Made by a program: the position numbers and the translations under genes | The notes under the pieces: model-generated | Databases searched by the model: none | What the model was told of the DNA's origin: nothing | What the model saw: the letters and a program-made list of their open reading frames with translations, nothing else | Assembly: GCA_026390735.1 (NCBI GenBank) | Contig: JAPLFJ010000003.1 | Coordinates: 55,857 to 119,856 of the forward strand | DNA: 64,000 nucleotides | Reading direction: 5' to 3' | Source: Ignavibacteriota bacterium | GTDB taxonomy: Bacteria > Bacteroidota > Ignavibacteria > Tepidaquicellales > Tepidaquicellaceae | Shown here: one piece after another, positions 28,364 through 39,048 of the stretch | Layout: the number at the start of each line of letters is the position of its first letter | Position numbering within the stretch: the first letter of the stretch is position 1

Positions 28364-28657
28364 ATGGGAAAACTTAACATTAAACCCTTAGCAGACAGGG
28401 TTCTTGTAAAGGCCACAAAGGCTGAAGAAAAGACAGCATCAGGAATCATTATTCCTGACACAGCAAAAGAAAAACCAATGTCGGGCGAAGTTCTGGCAGT
28501 TGGAAAAGGAAGAGTCTCAGATGACGGAAAAGTAAGTCCGTTAGAAGTTAAAGTCGGAGATAAAGTTCTCTACGGTAAATATTCAGGCACAGAAGTAACA
28601 TTCGAAGGTGAAGAATATTTAATAATGAGAGAATCTGATATTTATGCAATTCTATAA
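28364..28657 (+). CDS. groES: co-chaperonin GroES
   Basis: 97-residue lid of the GroEL folding chamber. Starts [27 protein letters not shown], containing the mobile loop, then the roof hairpin, [14 protein letters not shown] and a [13 protein letters not shown] end. GAAAGGA ribosome-binding site. 32 bases ahead of groEL, and under CIRCE control. Confidence 0.97.
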   Translation: MGKLNIKPLADRVLVKATKAEEKTASGIIIPDTAKEKPMSGEVLAVGKGRVSDDGKVSPLEVKVGDKVLYGKYSGTEVTFEGEEYLIMRESDIYAIL

Positions 28658-28668
28658 TAAAAATTTAA

Positions 28669-30333
<1,665 letters not shown>

Positions 30334-30356
30334 TCCGTAAATATCGTTTAAAATAT

Positions 30357-30391
30357 AAAAGCCGCTGGAAGAAATTCCAGCGGCTTTTTTG
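30357..30391 (+). terminator. terminator of groESL operon
   Basis: A 14-bp stem AAAAGCCGCTGGAA with its complement and a four-base loop, followed by a T run on the plus strand: a strong intrinsic terminator. Confidence 0.93.
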
Positions 30392-30638
30392 TTATATAAA
30401 TCCAAAACACTTTAAGTAAAATTTTTATATTTAATAGTGTCATTTTCGGATGCTGAAATTTTCGCTGTTTTTGGACTATACATTTTTCAGTAACAACTTA
30501 AGTATCTCATATAAAATAAAATATGGATAGTTTAGTTTCGGTATACTTTCTGTTGGATTTTAGTAGAAAACCAGTATAAAGCCAGTATACAGATTAAAAT
30601 TGAGATTAAGTTCGTTATAAATGAGGAAATTATATACA

Positions 30639-30669
30639 AAAAAGGCTGACGATAATCGTCAGCCTTTTT
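30639..30669 (-). terminator. terminator of subtilase gene
   Basis: Stem AAAAAGGCTGACGA/TCGTCAGCCTTTTT with a three-base loop just past the subtilase stop on the minus strand. A T run is formed by the stem base. Confidence 0.9.
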
Positions 30670-30692
30670 GTTATAGAAATATATTTAATTAT

Positions 30693-32828
30693 TTACTTGA
30701 TTAACAGCATTCTGTTCTGTGCTTTAAATTCGCCGGATGTTAACTGGTAGAAATATACGCCGGATGATAAGTTAGCAGCTTCAAACCTTGCTGTGTAACT
30801 TCCTGCTATCTGCATCTGGTTAACTAGTTCTTTTACCAGTCTTCCGTTTATGTCGTATACCTTCAATGACACTAAACCTGATTTTGGTAAATTATATTTT
30901 ATGTCAGTAGTCGGATTGAAAGGATTCGGATAGTTGTTAAACAGTTTGAATTCCTTTGGTACATCGTTACCGATAGTTGTAATTGATGTAGTGCCGACTA
31001 TAAACTGAAAAAATGTTGCCGGGAAAGTAACACCACCCGGAGGATTTATTCCGGCTCCGCCTGCAGGAAGTGTGCTCATCTTTGGAGTTGGAAGTGCTAT
31101 ATCCTGTGCTGCGAAGAAATACTGAACTGTTGTTCCTATTATACTTGCAGGAATCCTGAAAGTAAATGTATCGAGACTGACTGAAGTCTGTGGGACTAAA
31201 TTCCATCCGCCAAATCCACTACCGGTATTCTTTCTGTAATAAATTCTTGGTGCTTCAATAGTTCTTGTATATCTTATAATTCCGTTATCGTATATTTTTG
31301 CTTTAAAGAATAAATCGTTTGTGTTAGTTGTTGAAGTAAACGGCTGAGTATGCTGAATCGTCGGAGGTGTATTGTCCATCGCTCTTGCAGAGTCAACTGA
31401 TTTCTGAGCATCGATAGTCCCCCATCCGATTGTATTATTCGGACTTGCGTTGTTACTCGCAAACTTGCGCAATATACCTCTTATCTGAATCGGTGTTAAA
31501 TCTTTATTGGCTGAAAGCATACAAGCCATTACACCTGCTGCCATAGGACATGCCCAGGATGTACCGCTGCCTGATGTATTGTATCCTGTCTGCTGTGCAA
31601 CCTGATTGTTTGAACCCTGCGTCATTATGTCAGGCTTTATTCTTGCAGGTACGTCTGTGGTTGGTCCTACAGAACTGTAACTTGCCCTTGTACCGTTCGG
31701 ACTTAATGCTCCGATAGTTATTACGCTGTCACCATCTGCCGGACCTCCGAGAGTGTTGACTGTACCGCTGCCGCTGTTACCGGCGGAATTACTGACCGTA
31801 ATACCTTTGTGTACTGCCCAGTCCGCTGCATTGGTTACTACAAGAGTATGACCGTTCATATCTAAATATGTATAACTCGTATAAGGTGCATCAAATGTCA
31901 GATATCCTAAGGAACTCGTAATTACATCCGCTCCAAGACTGTCTACCCATTGTGCAGCTGCCGCCCAGTAATCCATCTCGACGGGAGTTTCTGTCGCAGC
32001 AACTTCTGTTCTGCAAAGTATGAATGAGGAACCATAAGCAGGCCCTATTAACGATCCTGGTTTATAACCGCCTACTAAAGACAGTGTTGCCTGTCCGTGT
32101 GTTTCAAAAGATATAGTTGATGTATCCCCTGTCTGAAAATCTTTTTTCCTTAAGATTTTCATCGGGAAAGTTGTGAAAACTTCGTGGGCTAAGTTTGAAA
32201 AACCGTCATCAAAATGTGCAACAATAACACCCTGTCCGTAAATTCCGTTGTTATGAACTTTATTAACTTTAATAAGAGTATCCTGATTTAAACTTGCACC
32301 GTAACTTAAAGAATCAAGAAGTGGCGCACTTTTATCAGAAACAAAGCTGCTGCTGGTTTCAGCAACGAATTCATTGTCATCTTTAATTTTTCTGAATCTT
32401 TCAACAAGATCAATTTTGCTTATACAATCCAGTCCTGCTATATCCAGTACCTGAGCTTTTGTAACTTCGGCAGATACACAATTAAACCACTTTAATTCGT
32501 GTCTGACTTTTGAAACTTTACCTGATACCTGATTTACGTACGGCTGATATACAGGTACGTCTGTGATATCAACAAGTTGATTAGCAGGTAAAACCTTTCT
32601 TCTTCTTTCGAGTGATTTTTCAGAAACTAAAGATAAAGGATTACTTATATACTGTTCTGCATTTGGTCCTTTATCGTTGAAAAAAACGTAGACCACTAAC
32701 TTATCGTCAGTTGAGTAATCAATCGCATTTTTAACCCTGTCAGAGATTTTGGAATACTCTGTTTTTGTCCCAATCGAAACTGCAAGTATTACTACAGTCA
32801 TCAAAAGGAAAGATGTAATTTTCTTCAT
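30693..32828 (-). CDS. secreted subtilisin-like (S8) serine protease with T9SS sorting domain
   Basis: 711 residues; signal peptide (LLMTVVILAVSIGTKT), a ~150-residue propeptide-like region, then the S8 domain. Catalytic Asp in VIVAHFDDGF (~206), His in THGQATLSLVGG (~243) and Ser in GTSWACPMAAGVMA (~422). The oxyanion Asn lies in SNSAGNSGSG. A beta domain is followed by the C-terminal sorting module FKLFNNYPNPFNPTTDI...SGVYFYQLTSGEFKAQNRMLLIK. The motif around the catalytic Asp (FDDG) and His (ETHGQAT) is of the Bacteroidota subtype. It is exported through the type IX system to digest external protein. Confidence 0.93.
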   Translation of the reverse strand: MKKITSFLLMTVVILAVSIGTKTEYSKISDRVKNAIDYSTDDKLVVYVFFNDKGPNAEQYISNPLSLVSEKSLERRRKVLPANQLVDITDVPVYQPYVNQVSGKVSKVRHELKWFNCVSAEVTKAQVLDIAGLDCISKIDLVERFRKIKDDNEFVAETSSSFVSDKSAPLLDSLSYGASLNQDTLIKVNKVHNNGIYGQGVIVAHFDDGFSNLAHEVFTTFPMKILRKKDFQTGDTSTISFETHGQATLSLVGGYKPGSLIGPAYGSSFILCRTEVAATETPVEMDYWAAAAQWVDSLGADVITSSLGYLTFDAPYTSYTYLDMNGHTLVVTNAADWAVHKGITVSNSAGNSGSGTVNTLGGPADGDSVITIGALSPNGTRASYSSVGPTTDVPARIKPDIMTQGSNNQVAQQTGYNTSGSGTSWACPMAAGVMACMLSANKDLTPIQIRGILRKFASNNASPNNTIGWGTIDAQKSVDSARAMDNTPPTIQHTQPFTSTTNTNDLFFKAKIYDNGIIRYTRTIEAPRIYYRKNTGSGFGGWNLVPQTSVSLDTFTFRIPASIIGTTVQYFFAAQDIALPTPKMSTLPAGGAGINPPGGVTFPATFFQFIVGTTSITTIGNDVPKEFKLFNNYPNPFNPTTDIKYNLPKSGLVSLKVYDINGRLVKELVNQMQIAGSYTARFEAANLSSGVYFYQLTSGEFKAQNRMLLIK

Positions 32829-32922
32829 TTTATTAATAGTTTATATTTCTGAAATTAGCTAATATATTTAATATTTAAAATGTATAACAAATAATATTTT
32901 TCAAAAATTACAGAATAACACT

Positions 32923-33255
32923 ATGAACTGGATTAAGGAATCAGATTTTTCGGTCACTTTGTGCGATAAAAACGGCACAATAAATTATATGAACGATAAG
33001 GCAATCAAAACTTTTGAGAAGGACGGCGGGACAAAACTTATCGGTACAAACGTACTTGACTGCCATCCCGAACCTTCAAGGACACAACTCGCAGGTATGC
33101 TGAAAACAGAAACTAAAAATGTCTACACTATCGAAAAGAACGGAAAGAAAAAGTTAATATACCAGGCACCTTATTATGAGAATAATGAATACAAGGGGTT
33201 TGTGGAATTATCGATGGAAATTCCTGAAGTTATGGAAAATTTTGTCAGAGGATAG
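32923..33255 (+). CDS. stand-alone PAS domain protein
   Basis: A 110-residue cytoplasmic protein consisting of one PAS fold: FSVTLCDKNGTINYMNDKAIKTF at the N-terminus, LIGTNVLDCHPEPSR (as in DUF438-associated PAS domains), then YQAPYYENNEYKGFVELSMEIPE. No output domain. It could bind a small ligand and signal by partner contact. Divergent from the subtilase gene. Confidence 0.82.
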   Translation: MNWIKESDFSVTLCDKNGTINYMNDKAIKTFEKDGGTKLIGTNVLDCHPEPSRTQLAGMLKTETKNVYTIEKNGKKKLIYQAPYYENNEYKGFVELSMEIPEVMENFVRG

Positions 33256-33571
33256 ATTTTAGTTGTTCGTTGTTCGTTGAGCGAATTTACAAAATCCTAA
33301 TTCTCTTTTTTGGGAATTGATGGTTCATTAAAGGAATGTAAACTAAAACTTAATCTTGTTTATATTTAAGAGATTATTTCCATCTGAATCACCGGTTTTA
33401 TCGTTTATCGCCTCGTCCATTCCGGCCTTGGATACCTGAAAACATTACGTTTTCAGGCGTCTTCTCGTATGGTTCTCGTATGTTTCTCGTTCTAACTTGG
33501 TCAACCTTGCGCTTCAGATAGGTATTTTTGTCGTTCGGGACAGATCTGCCGATTCTGAGTCTGTTTTAGTT
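33256..33571. other. intergenic region with a palindrome and short repeats
   Basis: No gene recognised. It contains a perfect 9-bp stem CCTGAAAAC-ATTAC-GTTTTCAGG at 33435-33457 and then imperfect repeats of TTCTCGTATG (about 33461-33490). Base composition is less A/T-rich than most spacers here. The hairpin lacks a clear T run, so a terminator role is uncertain. Confidence 0.45.
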
Positions 33572-34114
33572 CTATTCACCTGCCTTACGGTTTACCCAGA
33601 CTTTATCCGATTCCCTGTAATTTCTTACGTACATCAGATAATGCTCTGCACTTGTGTTTATTCTTTCTATCTCTTCGGGTTTCAGGTCACGTATTATTTT
33701 CCCCGGTAATCCCGCTACCAGTACTCCCGGAGGTACCTGAAAATGCTCTTTTACTAGTGTGCCTGCTGCTACAAATGAATTCTCTCCAATCACACACCCG
33801 TCCAGAAGTTTTGCACCCATTCCAATCAATACGTGGTCTTTTACTGTGCAGCCGTGCAGAATTGCACCGTGTCCGATTGTAACATCATTAGCAATATTCA
33901 GTGGATGTTTCTGATATGTGCAGTGAAGTATACTGCCGTCCTGTATGTTAGTCCTTTCGCCGACACGAATGTAATGAACATCTCCCCTTACGACTGCATT
34001 GAACCAAACACTCACGTCTTTTGCGAGCACAACATCACCGATAATCTTCGCACCTTCGCATATAAATACCGATTCATCTATGTTGGGATGAATTCCCATG
34101 TATTGTAATATCAT
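33572..34114 (-). CDS. gamma-carbonic anhydrase family protein (YrdA/PaaY-like)
   Basis: 180-residue left-handed beta-helix hexapeptide-repeat protein: KDVSVWFNAVVRGDVHYIRVGERTNIQDGSILHC. Zinc-binding His are expected in GSILHCTY, VTIGHGAILHGC. Trimeric; members may hydrate CO2 or act as acyl-thioesterase-like/scaffold proteins. It follows the BtuG-like gene by 23 bases on the same strand and so may be read from the B12 operon, although no B12 link is known for this family. Confidence 0.9.
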   Translation of the reverse strand: MILQYMGIHPNIDESVFICEGAKIIGDVVLAKDVSVWFNAVVRGDVHYIRVGERTNIQDGSILHCTYQKHPLNIANDVTIGHGAILHGCTVKDHVLIGMGAKLLDGCVIGENSFVAAGTLVKEHFQVPPGVLVAGLPGKIIRDLKPEEIERINTSAEHYLMYVRNYRESDKVWVNRKAGE

Positions 34115-34137
34115 ATTATTATTCCTTTTTTTAGTCT

Positions 34138-35169
34138 TTATTTGTTAACGATTATTCGCCTTGGAGCAACTCCGGTTACTAAAGTTTTTGACAGTGTTCC
34201 GCTTGCACCATAAACCAACAGATTTCCCGCTGAAGCAAAATCCCCTGCGTCTGCAAGGTAGTGCTTCTGACTCACATAATCGTAAACATAGCCGTAAATG
34301 AATGATTGCGGACTTGGTTTTGATATAAACTTAGTGAAAACTCTGGTATCTAAATTTAACTTTACTATATCGCTGTTAACCCCTATGAAATAAACGACGT
34401 TAGAGATTTTATCTGTACTGAAATCTTTTGAATACCCGTAAGGAGAGAAGAGAGAGTCTATGAGGTTATATGTAGTCGCCTCAAAGACATAAATCTTGCC
34501 GCTCACTCCGTTCGAAGAGACGAGTAATCTGCCGTCGTTCGTTATTACCAGCCCTGAGGGGTCCTTATCAACCCTCAAAGTTTTGACTATTTCATCTGAG
34601 TTTGCATCTATAACAGAGACAGTTGAATCTGATGCCCCGCCGTATGTGCTGGTATTGCATACGAAGACTTTATTGTTGTAAGATATAATTTCCTGAGGAT
34701 AAACACCGACATTTATTTCCTTAATAGTGCTCAATGAATTGACTTCAACTACAGAGACTTTTGAGGTTGGACCGTTCGTAATATATAACTTATTGTTTGC
34801 CATACACAAAGAATATGGATTGGTTCCTACTGAATTCTGCGAGACTACCGTCCCGTTCATGTCTGTTTTATATATTCTGCCTGCAGCATAGAAGTTACCC
34901 TGTTCTGTGATGTAAAGATTATTGTTGTACTTTATCATACCGTCAGGAAAAAGCCCGAGCGTTGTGGGATTGAATATATTAACATAAAACGAATCTTTAT
35001 TGCTGTTGTAATACGATAATTTTGAAGAACCTGGTGTCATTCCGCCTTCACTGAGAGCAAAAACACCTTCTGATGTCGAGATAACAGGTGGTACAACAGG
35101 ATTATTTTCACTACAGGAATAAAAGACAAGAGTGACTAGCACTGAAACCAGATAAATAAGATTTTTCAT
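34138..35169 (-). CDS. BtuG-like surface lipoprotein, YncE-type beta-propeller
   Basis: 343 residues; lipobox in TLVFYSCSEN, so lipid-anchored, probably on the outer face of the outer membrane. The rest is a propeller of ~40-residue blades: LYITEQGNFYAAGRIYKTD, LYITNGPTSKVSVVEV, VFVCNTSTYGGASDSTVSVID, LLVSSNGVSGKIYVF. Third gene after the cobalamin riboswitch, behind btuB and the adenosyltransferase. In Bacteroides, BtuG is a surface propeller lipoprotein that captures B12 for BtuB; the same fold, anchoring and operon position suggest the same role here. Direct evidence of B12 binding is lacking. Confidence 0.78.
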   Translation of the reverse strand: MKNLIYLVSVLVTLVFYSCSENNPVVPPVISTSEGVFALSEGGMTPGSSKLSYYNSNKDSFYVNIFNPTTLGLFPDGMIKYNNNLYITEQGNFYAAGRIYKTDMNGTVVSQNSVGTNPYSLCMANNKLYITNGPTSKVSVVEVNSLSTIKEINVGVYPQEIISYNNKVFVCNTSTYGGASDSTVSVIDANSDEIVKTLRVDKDPSGLVITNDGRLLVSSNGVSGKIYVFEATTYNLIDSLFSPYGYSKDFSTDKISNVVYFIGVNSDIVKLNLDTRVFTKFISKPSPQSFIYGYVYDYVSQKHYLADAGDFASAGNLLVYGASGTLSKTLVTGVAPRRIIVNK

Positions 35170-35193
35170 AGTTTAAATAATGTATGGATATAA

Positions 35194-35835
35194 TTAAAAT
35201 TCAATTCCCGGTCTTGCAGGAATTCCGTTATCAAAATAGTGTTTCACTTTTCTCATTTCTGTAATAAGGTCTGCCTTTTCTTCAAGTCCATCCCAGAGTT
35301 TATGACCTGTCATAATAAGTTCAAAGCGCTTGTTCTTTTTAAACAGGCCTATAAGTTCTTCAATGTCTGACTTGTTCAGAAGGTTATACGCAACAGTTGC
35401 AATAGACTCGTCGAGTATAAGAACATCCTGCTTACCGTTTAAGATTAAATCCCTGGCAATACCGAGTCCCCTTTTTGCTTCCGCAAAATCCTGCTCTTCG
35501 TTGCCAAACCTGAATGTTCCGTCACTGTTCATACGTTCGCACCCCGTCGGATATAGGTCTATTTCAAAACCTGCATCCCTGAGTTTCCTCAGAACAACCC
35601 TCTCTGCATAATGCTCATTCGTTCCGTCGTAACCTTTGTCAAACTGAACGAGCGCCACTTTCTTACCCGCACCAAGGGCACGCACTGCAAGTCCTATCGT
35701 ACTCGTAGTTTTGCCTTTACCATATCCGTAATATATATGAAGACAGTTCTTATCCTCATCGGAAAGGTTTTTGTATCCTTCAATGGTTTTCAATATCTTA
35801 TCCTTATTTTTTTTACCGCCTGGTTGTTTATCCAA
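35194..35835 (-). CDS. cobO: cob(I)alamin adenosyltransferase, CobO/BtuR type
   Basis: 213 residues. Transfers the adenosyl group of ATP to reduced corrinoid to make adenosylcobalamin. P-loop YYGYGKGKTTSTIGLAVRALG, ALVQFDKG, then VLILDESIATVAYNLL (Walker B-like) and LIMTGHKL, all typical of the CobA/CobO/BtuR family. Read from TTG, three bases after the btuB stop; no ATG is near. In an operon with a receptor, its job is most likely to adenosylate salvaged B12 rather than serve de novo synthesis. Confidence 0.92.
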   Translation of the reverse strand: MDKQPGGKKNKDKILKTIEGYKNLSDEDKNCLHIYYGYGKGKTTSTIGLAVRALGAGKKVALVQFDKGYDGTNEHYAERVVLRKLRDAGFEIDLYPTGCERMNSDGTFRFGNEEQDFAEAKRGLGIARDLILNGKQDVLILDESIATVAYNLLNKSDIEELIGLFKKNKRFELIMTGHKLWDGLEEKADLITEMRKVKHYFDNGIPARPGIEF

Positions 35836-35838
35836 TTT

Positions 35839-37758
35839 TTAATATTTTAGTGTTAATACAAATTTGTAATTTCGTAATGGCATAGGATATCCCGATATTA
35901 CCTGATAATTCTCATTCGTTATGTTATTAACTTCAAACTTAAGTAAAGCCGTTATATTATTAATGCTGATACCTGTATAGATATTTCCGTCCAGAAGAAA
36001 ACCCGGGTTTAAGAATGCCGTGTTCTCAAAGTCTGTATATCTCTTTCCCAGAATAATATTATACAACCCTATCCCCGATGACTTATAAACAACATCGGCA
36101 CTGAATTTAAACAGGTCCTTTGGTATGTATATTAACTGCTTGTTGTAAGTCGGATCTCCTGTATAATCACTGTTATTCTTCACGGAACTGTTCATCGAAT
36201 AGTTTACGTTAAACTTTAATGTAGTAAAATCTGATAATTTTGCCAGCGAGTTAAGACTTATGCTCAGTATGTTTGACACAGAATTTCCTACGTTAAGAGG
36301 AGACCAGTAGATAGTATTCCCCGGCTTCCATACAATTTTATCTGTGGAATTTATGTAAGTGTAATTTACTTCTATGCTGTTAACTGTTATAAATCTGAAC
36401 TCTGATAGCATTCCTGCTTCAAAACTTAATGATTTTTCCGGAAGAAGGTTAAGGTTACCTCCCGTTTTCCAGTACAGTTCATTGAAACTTGGAGAACGGA
36501 AAGAATTCCCTATATTTGTATGCATGATAAGAATGTTATCGTTCAAAGGTTTATAGTTAACGCCGAACTTGGAAGTAATAACCTGTTTATTCAAATCGGA
36601 AATATTTTCAAACCTCAATGACGGGAAGATAGTAAGGTTCTTTAAAACATTTGTTTCGTTGACTACATACACTGCCGACGATGCCCTTTCCCTGAAACCG
36701 TCAATCTGGTCGCTTGAAATTGAAGCATAAGTTAAATCGGCACCAAAAAGGAATTTAGCTGACTGATAGTTCAACTGAAAAGAGGGATTTAATGCACCTG
36801 CTGAATTTTTATAATAGTTGCTCTGATATGGAACGACAGAATAGTTGGAAAGATTATTCTGATAATTTGCTGTAAGGTTAAACGTGTAACCTGATTTGTA
36901 TTCGAAATTCAGTATCGTATTCCAGTTTTTATCGAGTTGTTTTGCAACTGAAGGGTCTGAACCAGTTTCCACACCGGGAAGGTTTCTTTCGCTTACATTA
37001 TAATAAGTCAGCAATGAAAGCTGCAGATTGTTTCTTGCAAAGGAATACTGAAGGTTAACATTATCCTTTGAATATGAATTGTTCTGTCTTGTTTTCTTTT
37101 CCTTAATGCTGCCGTTAAAGTAGTAATAATCAAATGCATCATCGGAATGTTCATTATAGTACGATGCAATGAAGTATGAATTGCTCATTCTGCCTGATAC
37201 ACCGATGTCGTATTTTTTAAAACCGAATGAACCTGCTTCTGCCGAAACATTGGCATTCAGTTTTTTAAGGCTCAGATTATTTTCAGGTGATGAAGTTTTA
37301 ATGTTCACCACGCCGCTTATTGCATCGCTTCCGTAAGATACACTTCCGCCCGACGGCATAACTTCTATCGATTCAATCGATTCTTTGGAAAGAAGGGACA
37401 AATCATACTGTGCATTCTGTGATGAATTGAGGCGTACACCGTTAAGAAGTATCAGAGTATGTTCGGCGCCAAGCCCGTTTATTGAAATAGTCTTTAAAGA
37501 TGAATTACCGCCATAAGATTTAATAAAAACATTTCCTGCAAACTTAAGTACATCAGATACCTGGTTACCGTTAACTTTTGATATGAATTCCTTGTCGAAT
37601 ACCTGAACTGCAGACGGAGAATCCTCCCTGAGAGTTACAATCCTGTTTGAGAATACATTTATCGATGGAGTTGATACTATAATGGAATCAGAATCTGTCT
37701 GAGAAAACAGATTTGATGAAATAAGCAGTAACAATATGTACAGGGATAATCTTTTCAT
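35839..37758 (-). CDS. btuB: BtuB-like TonB-dependent vitamin B12 receptor
   Basis: 639-residue outer-membrane barrel. Signal peptide (LLLLISSNLFSQ), a short stretch before the plug (VSTPSINVFSNRI), then the plug (~35-155: PSAVQVFDKEFISKVNGNQVSD, ISINGLGAEHTLILLNGVRLN, SVSYGSDAISGVVNIKT). The ~22-strand barrel ends in the aromatic-terminated YKFVLTLKY. The B12 assignment rests on the cobalamin riboswitch directly upstream and cobO directly downstream. Length is close to E. coli BtuB. Confidence 0.9.
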   Translation of the reverse strand: MKRLSLYILLLLISSNLFSQTDSDSIIVSTPSINVFSNRIVTLREDSPSAVQVFDKEFISKVNGNQVSDVLKFAGNVFIKSYGGNSSLKTISINGLGAEHTLILLNGVRLNSSQNAQYDLSLLSKESIESIEVMPSGGSVSYGSDAISGVVNIKTSSPENNLSLKKLNANVSAEAGSFGFKKYDIGVSGRMSNSYFIASYYNEHSDDAFDYYYFNGSIKEKKTRQNNSYSKDNVNLQYSFARNNLQLSLLTYYNVSERNLPGVETGSDPSVAKQLDKNWNTILNFEYKSGYTFNLTANYQNNLSNYSVVPYQSNYYKNSAGALNPSFQLNYQSAKFLFGADLTYASISSDQIDGFRERASSAVYVVNETNVLKNLTIFPSLRFENISDLNKQVITSKFGVNYKPLNDNILIMHTNIGNSFRSPSFNELYWKTGGNLNLLPEKSLSFEAGMLSEFRFITVNSIEVNYTYINSTDKIVWKPGNTIYWSPLNVGNSVSNILSISLNSLAKLSDFTTLKFNVNYSMNSSVKNNSDYTGDPTYNKQLIYIPKDLFKFSADVVYKSSGIGLYNIILGKRYTDFENTAFLNPGFLLDGNIYTGISINNITALLKFEVNNITNENYQVISGYPMPLRNYKFVLTLKY

Positions 37759-37863
37759 TCAACTCTTTGATTAAAGTATGCGACTAGCAGGAATGCAGAT
37801 ATAGAATAACTCAAAGAGTTAGTATAAATCCAGAATTCTTTCCATCGCAGAATTTGAAACTCG

Positions 37864-38020
37864 ATTTTTCGGCAGGTCTCCTGACTTCAAAGCAATTTCC
37901 ATTCACCTTCCCATCCTAAAAAAGAACAGTGGTTAAGCTAATGGTTTTCTTTGTTACAGTTGCGTGGACAGTTCCGGTATCTAACCGGATTCCCTTTTAA
38001 TGTTACAGCAACCGGAAAAT
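37864..38020 (-). promoter_or_regulatory. cobalamin riboswitch
   Basis: Read on the minus strand, the leader contains the AdoCbl-type core: AAAAGGGAATCCGGT, CTGTCCACGCAACTGTAA, an interrupted GGATGGGAAGGTG segment, and the B12 box GTCAGGAGACCTGCC (37871-37885). Closing stem P1 pairs ATTTTCCGG with CCGAAAAAT. It lies 106 bases before the btuB ATG and would switch off receptor, cobO and BtuG-like synthesis when B12 is plentiful. Its 5' end is only five bases from the stop of the upstream deaminase gene. Confidence 0.95.
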
Positions 38021-38025
38021 CTTTT

Positions 38026-38517
38026 TTAAAGAACTATATTATAATCTAAAATAATCTTTTTGTTTTTAACAATCAACTGTCTTTCCTTCACACCCGAAAG
38101 ATTAAACATCCTCCTCGATGCTTTTACGGAATCAGTGTCCTTATACTTGTCTGAAAGGAATACAACTTCCTTTATTCCAGACTGTATGATAAGTTTAGCA
38201 CATTCATTGCACGGGAAAAGGTCAACGTATATTCTTGCACTGTGCAGGTCCTTTGTTGAATTCAGTATGGCATTTGCCTCTGCATGAACAACATAAGGAT
38301 ACTTTGTAAGGTTTGTAGTGTCTGCTTGTCTTTCCCACGGAAGATTGTCATCCGAACATCCGATTGGAAACCCGTTGTAGCCTATACCGACAACTTTATT
38401 ATCCTTGTCTACTATGCAGGCACCTACCTGAGTACTGGGGTCTTTGCTCCTCTTTGATGAGAGCATTGCAATACCCATAAAATATTCATCCCAGCTTATG
38501 TAATCATCGCGTTTCAT
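38026..38517 (-). CDS. comEB: deoxycytidylate (dCMP) deaminase
   Basis: 163 residues; converts dCMP to dUMP for thymidylate synthesis. Zinc site HAEANAIL (~74) and [10 protein letters not shown] (~102); N-terminal [30 protein letters not shown] is typical. Overlaps the P-loop kinase gene by four bases (ATGA), so the two are cotranslated. The last codons also contain the probable promoter of the downstream B12 operon. Confidence 0.92.
   Translation of the reverse strand: MKRDDYISWDEYFMGIAMLSSKRSKDPSTQVGACIVDKDNKVVGIGYNGFPIGCSDDNLPWERQADTTNLTKYPYVVHAEANAILNSTKDLHSARIYVDLFPCNECAKLIIQSGIKEVVFLSDKYKDTDSVKASRRMFNLSGVKERQLIVKNKKIILDYNIVL
38046..38076 (-). promoter_or_regulatory. probable promoter of the B12 operon, inside comEB
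   Basis: On the minus strand TTG (38076-38074), 20-base spacer, TATTTTAG (38053-38046). Both hexamer type and spacing are identical to the groES promoter. Transcription would begin near 38040, ~20 bases before the riboswitch P1 stem, within the last codons of the deaminase gene. Confidence 0.5.
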
Positions 38518-39047
38518 AGAAACTTCTTCAGGTTAATGTTTAAGTCATCAAGCGTGGAATCGTTGTGAATTGTATAATCCGCAAATGCAATCGGACCGCC
38601 TTTATCAAGTTTCTCAATCTCACTGTAATCCCTTGAACGGGCTTCTTCACCCGTTAAAGGCCGGAATGGTCTGTCCTTAAGTCTTTCATATCGGATAGAT
38701 TTTGTGGTAAATATATTAAGTAATTTGAATGTATCTCCGAATTCTTTATTGAGGATTTTGTATTCTTCCCAGGAATATAAACTTTCAACGACAACATTTG
38801 TAACTTTGAGAAGGTCCTTTATCTTGTCTATGCTTTTAATCGCCGCAACACCCATACCGAACGTCTTCCTTAAATCTTCTCTTACGAACCTTTCATTCTT
38901 CTCGTTTATTTCAAGTCCACTTGCTTTGAGTTCATTGATAACAACTTCCCCGAAATACACTTTCCTGTAGCCATTAGACTCAAAATATTTTACTGCTTCA
39001 CTTTTTCCGGAACCGCACATTCCTATAACTGCAATAACTTTGTTCAT
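38514..39047 (-). CDS. P-loop nucleotide kinase-like protein
   Basis: 177 residues beginning [22 protein letters not shown] (Walker A), with a lid-like region [24 protein letters not shown] and FADYTIHND near the end. These resemble dephospho-CoA kinase and the UPF0200 group of archaeal AAA-kinases. Directly coupled to dCMP deaminase, so a nucleotide-kinase role in dNMP metabolism is a reasonable but unproven guess. Confidence 0.75.
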   Translation of the reverse strand: MNKVIAVIGMCGSGKSEAVKYFESNGYRKVYFGEVVINELKASGLEINEKNERFVREDLRKTFGMGVAAIKSIDKIKDLLKVTNVVVESLYSWEEYKILNKEFGDTFKLLNIFTTKSIRYERLKDRPFRPLTGEEARSRDYSEIEKLDKGGPIAFADYTIHNDSTLDDLNINLKKFL

Positions 39048-39048
39048 T

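Larger units (their letters stand above)
30334..30692. other. intergenic region between groEL and the subtilase gene
   Basis: Convergent spacer. It contains the groEL terminator at the left and the subtilase terminator at the right. Between them I see only A/T-rich DNA with a short direct repeat (CCAGTATA at about 30570 and 30583). No gene or RNA recognised. Confidence 0.5.

Noticed and set aside
33497..33709. 70-codon plus-strand frame opposite the gamma-carbonic anhydrase end
   Set aside because: Overlaps a certain gene on the other strand and shows no domain.
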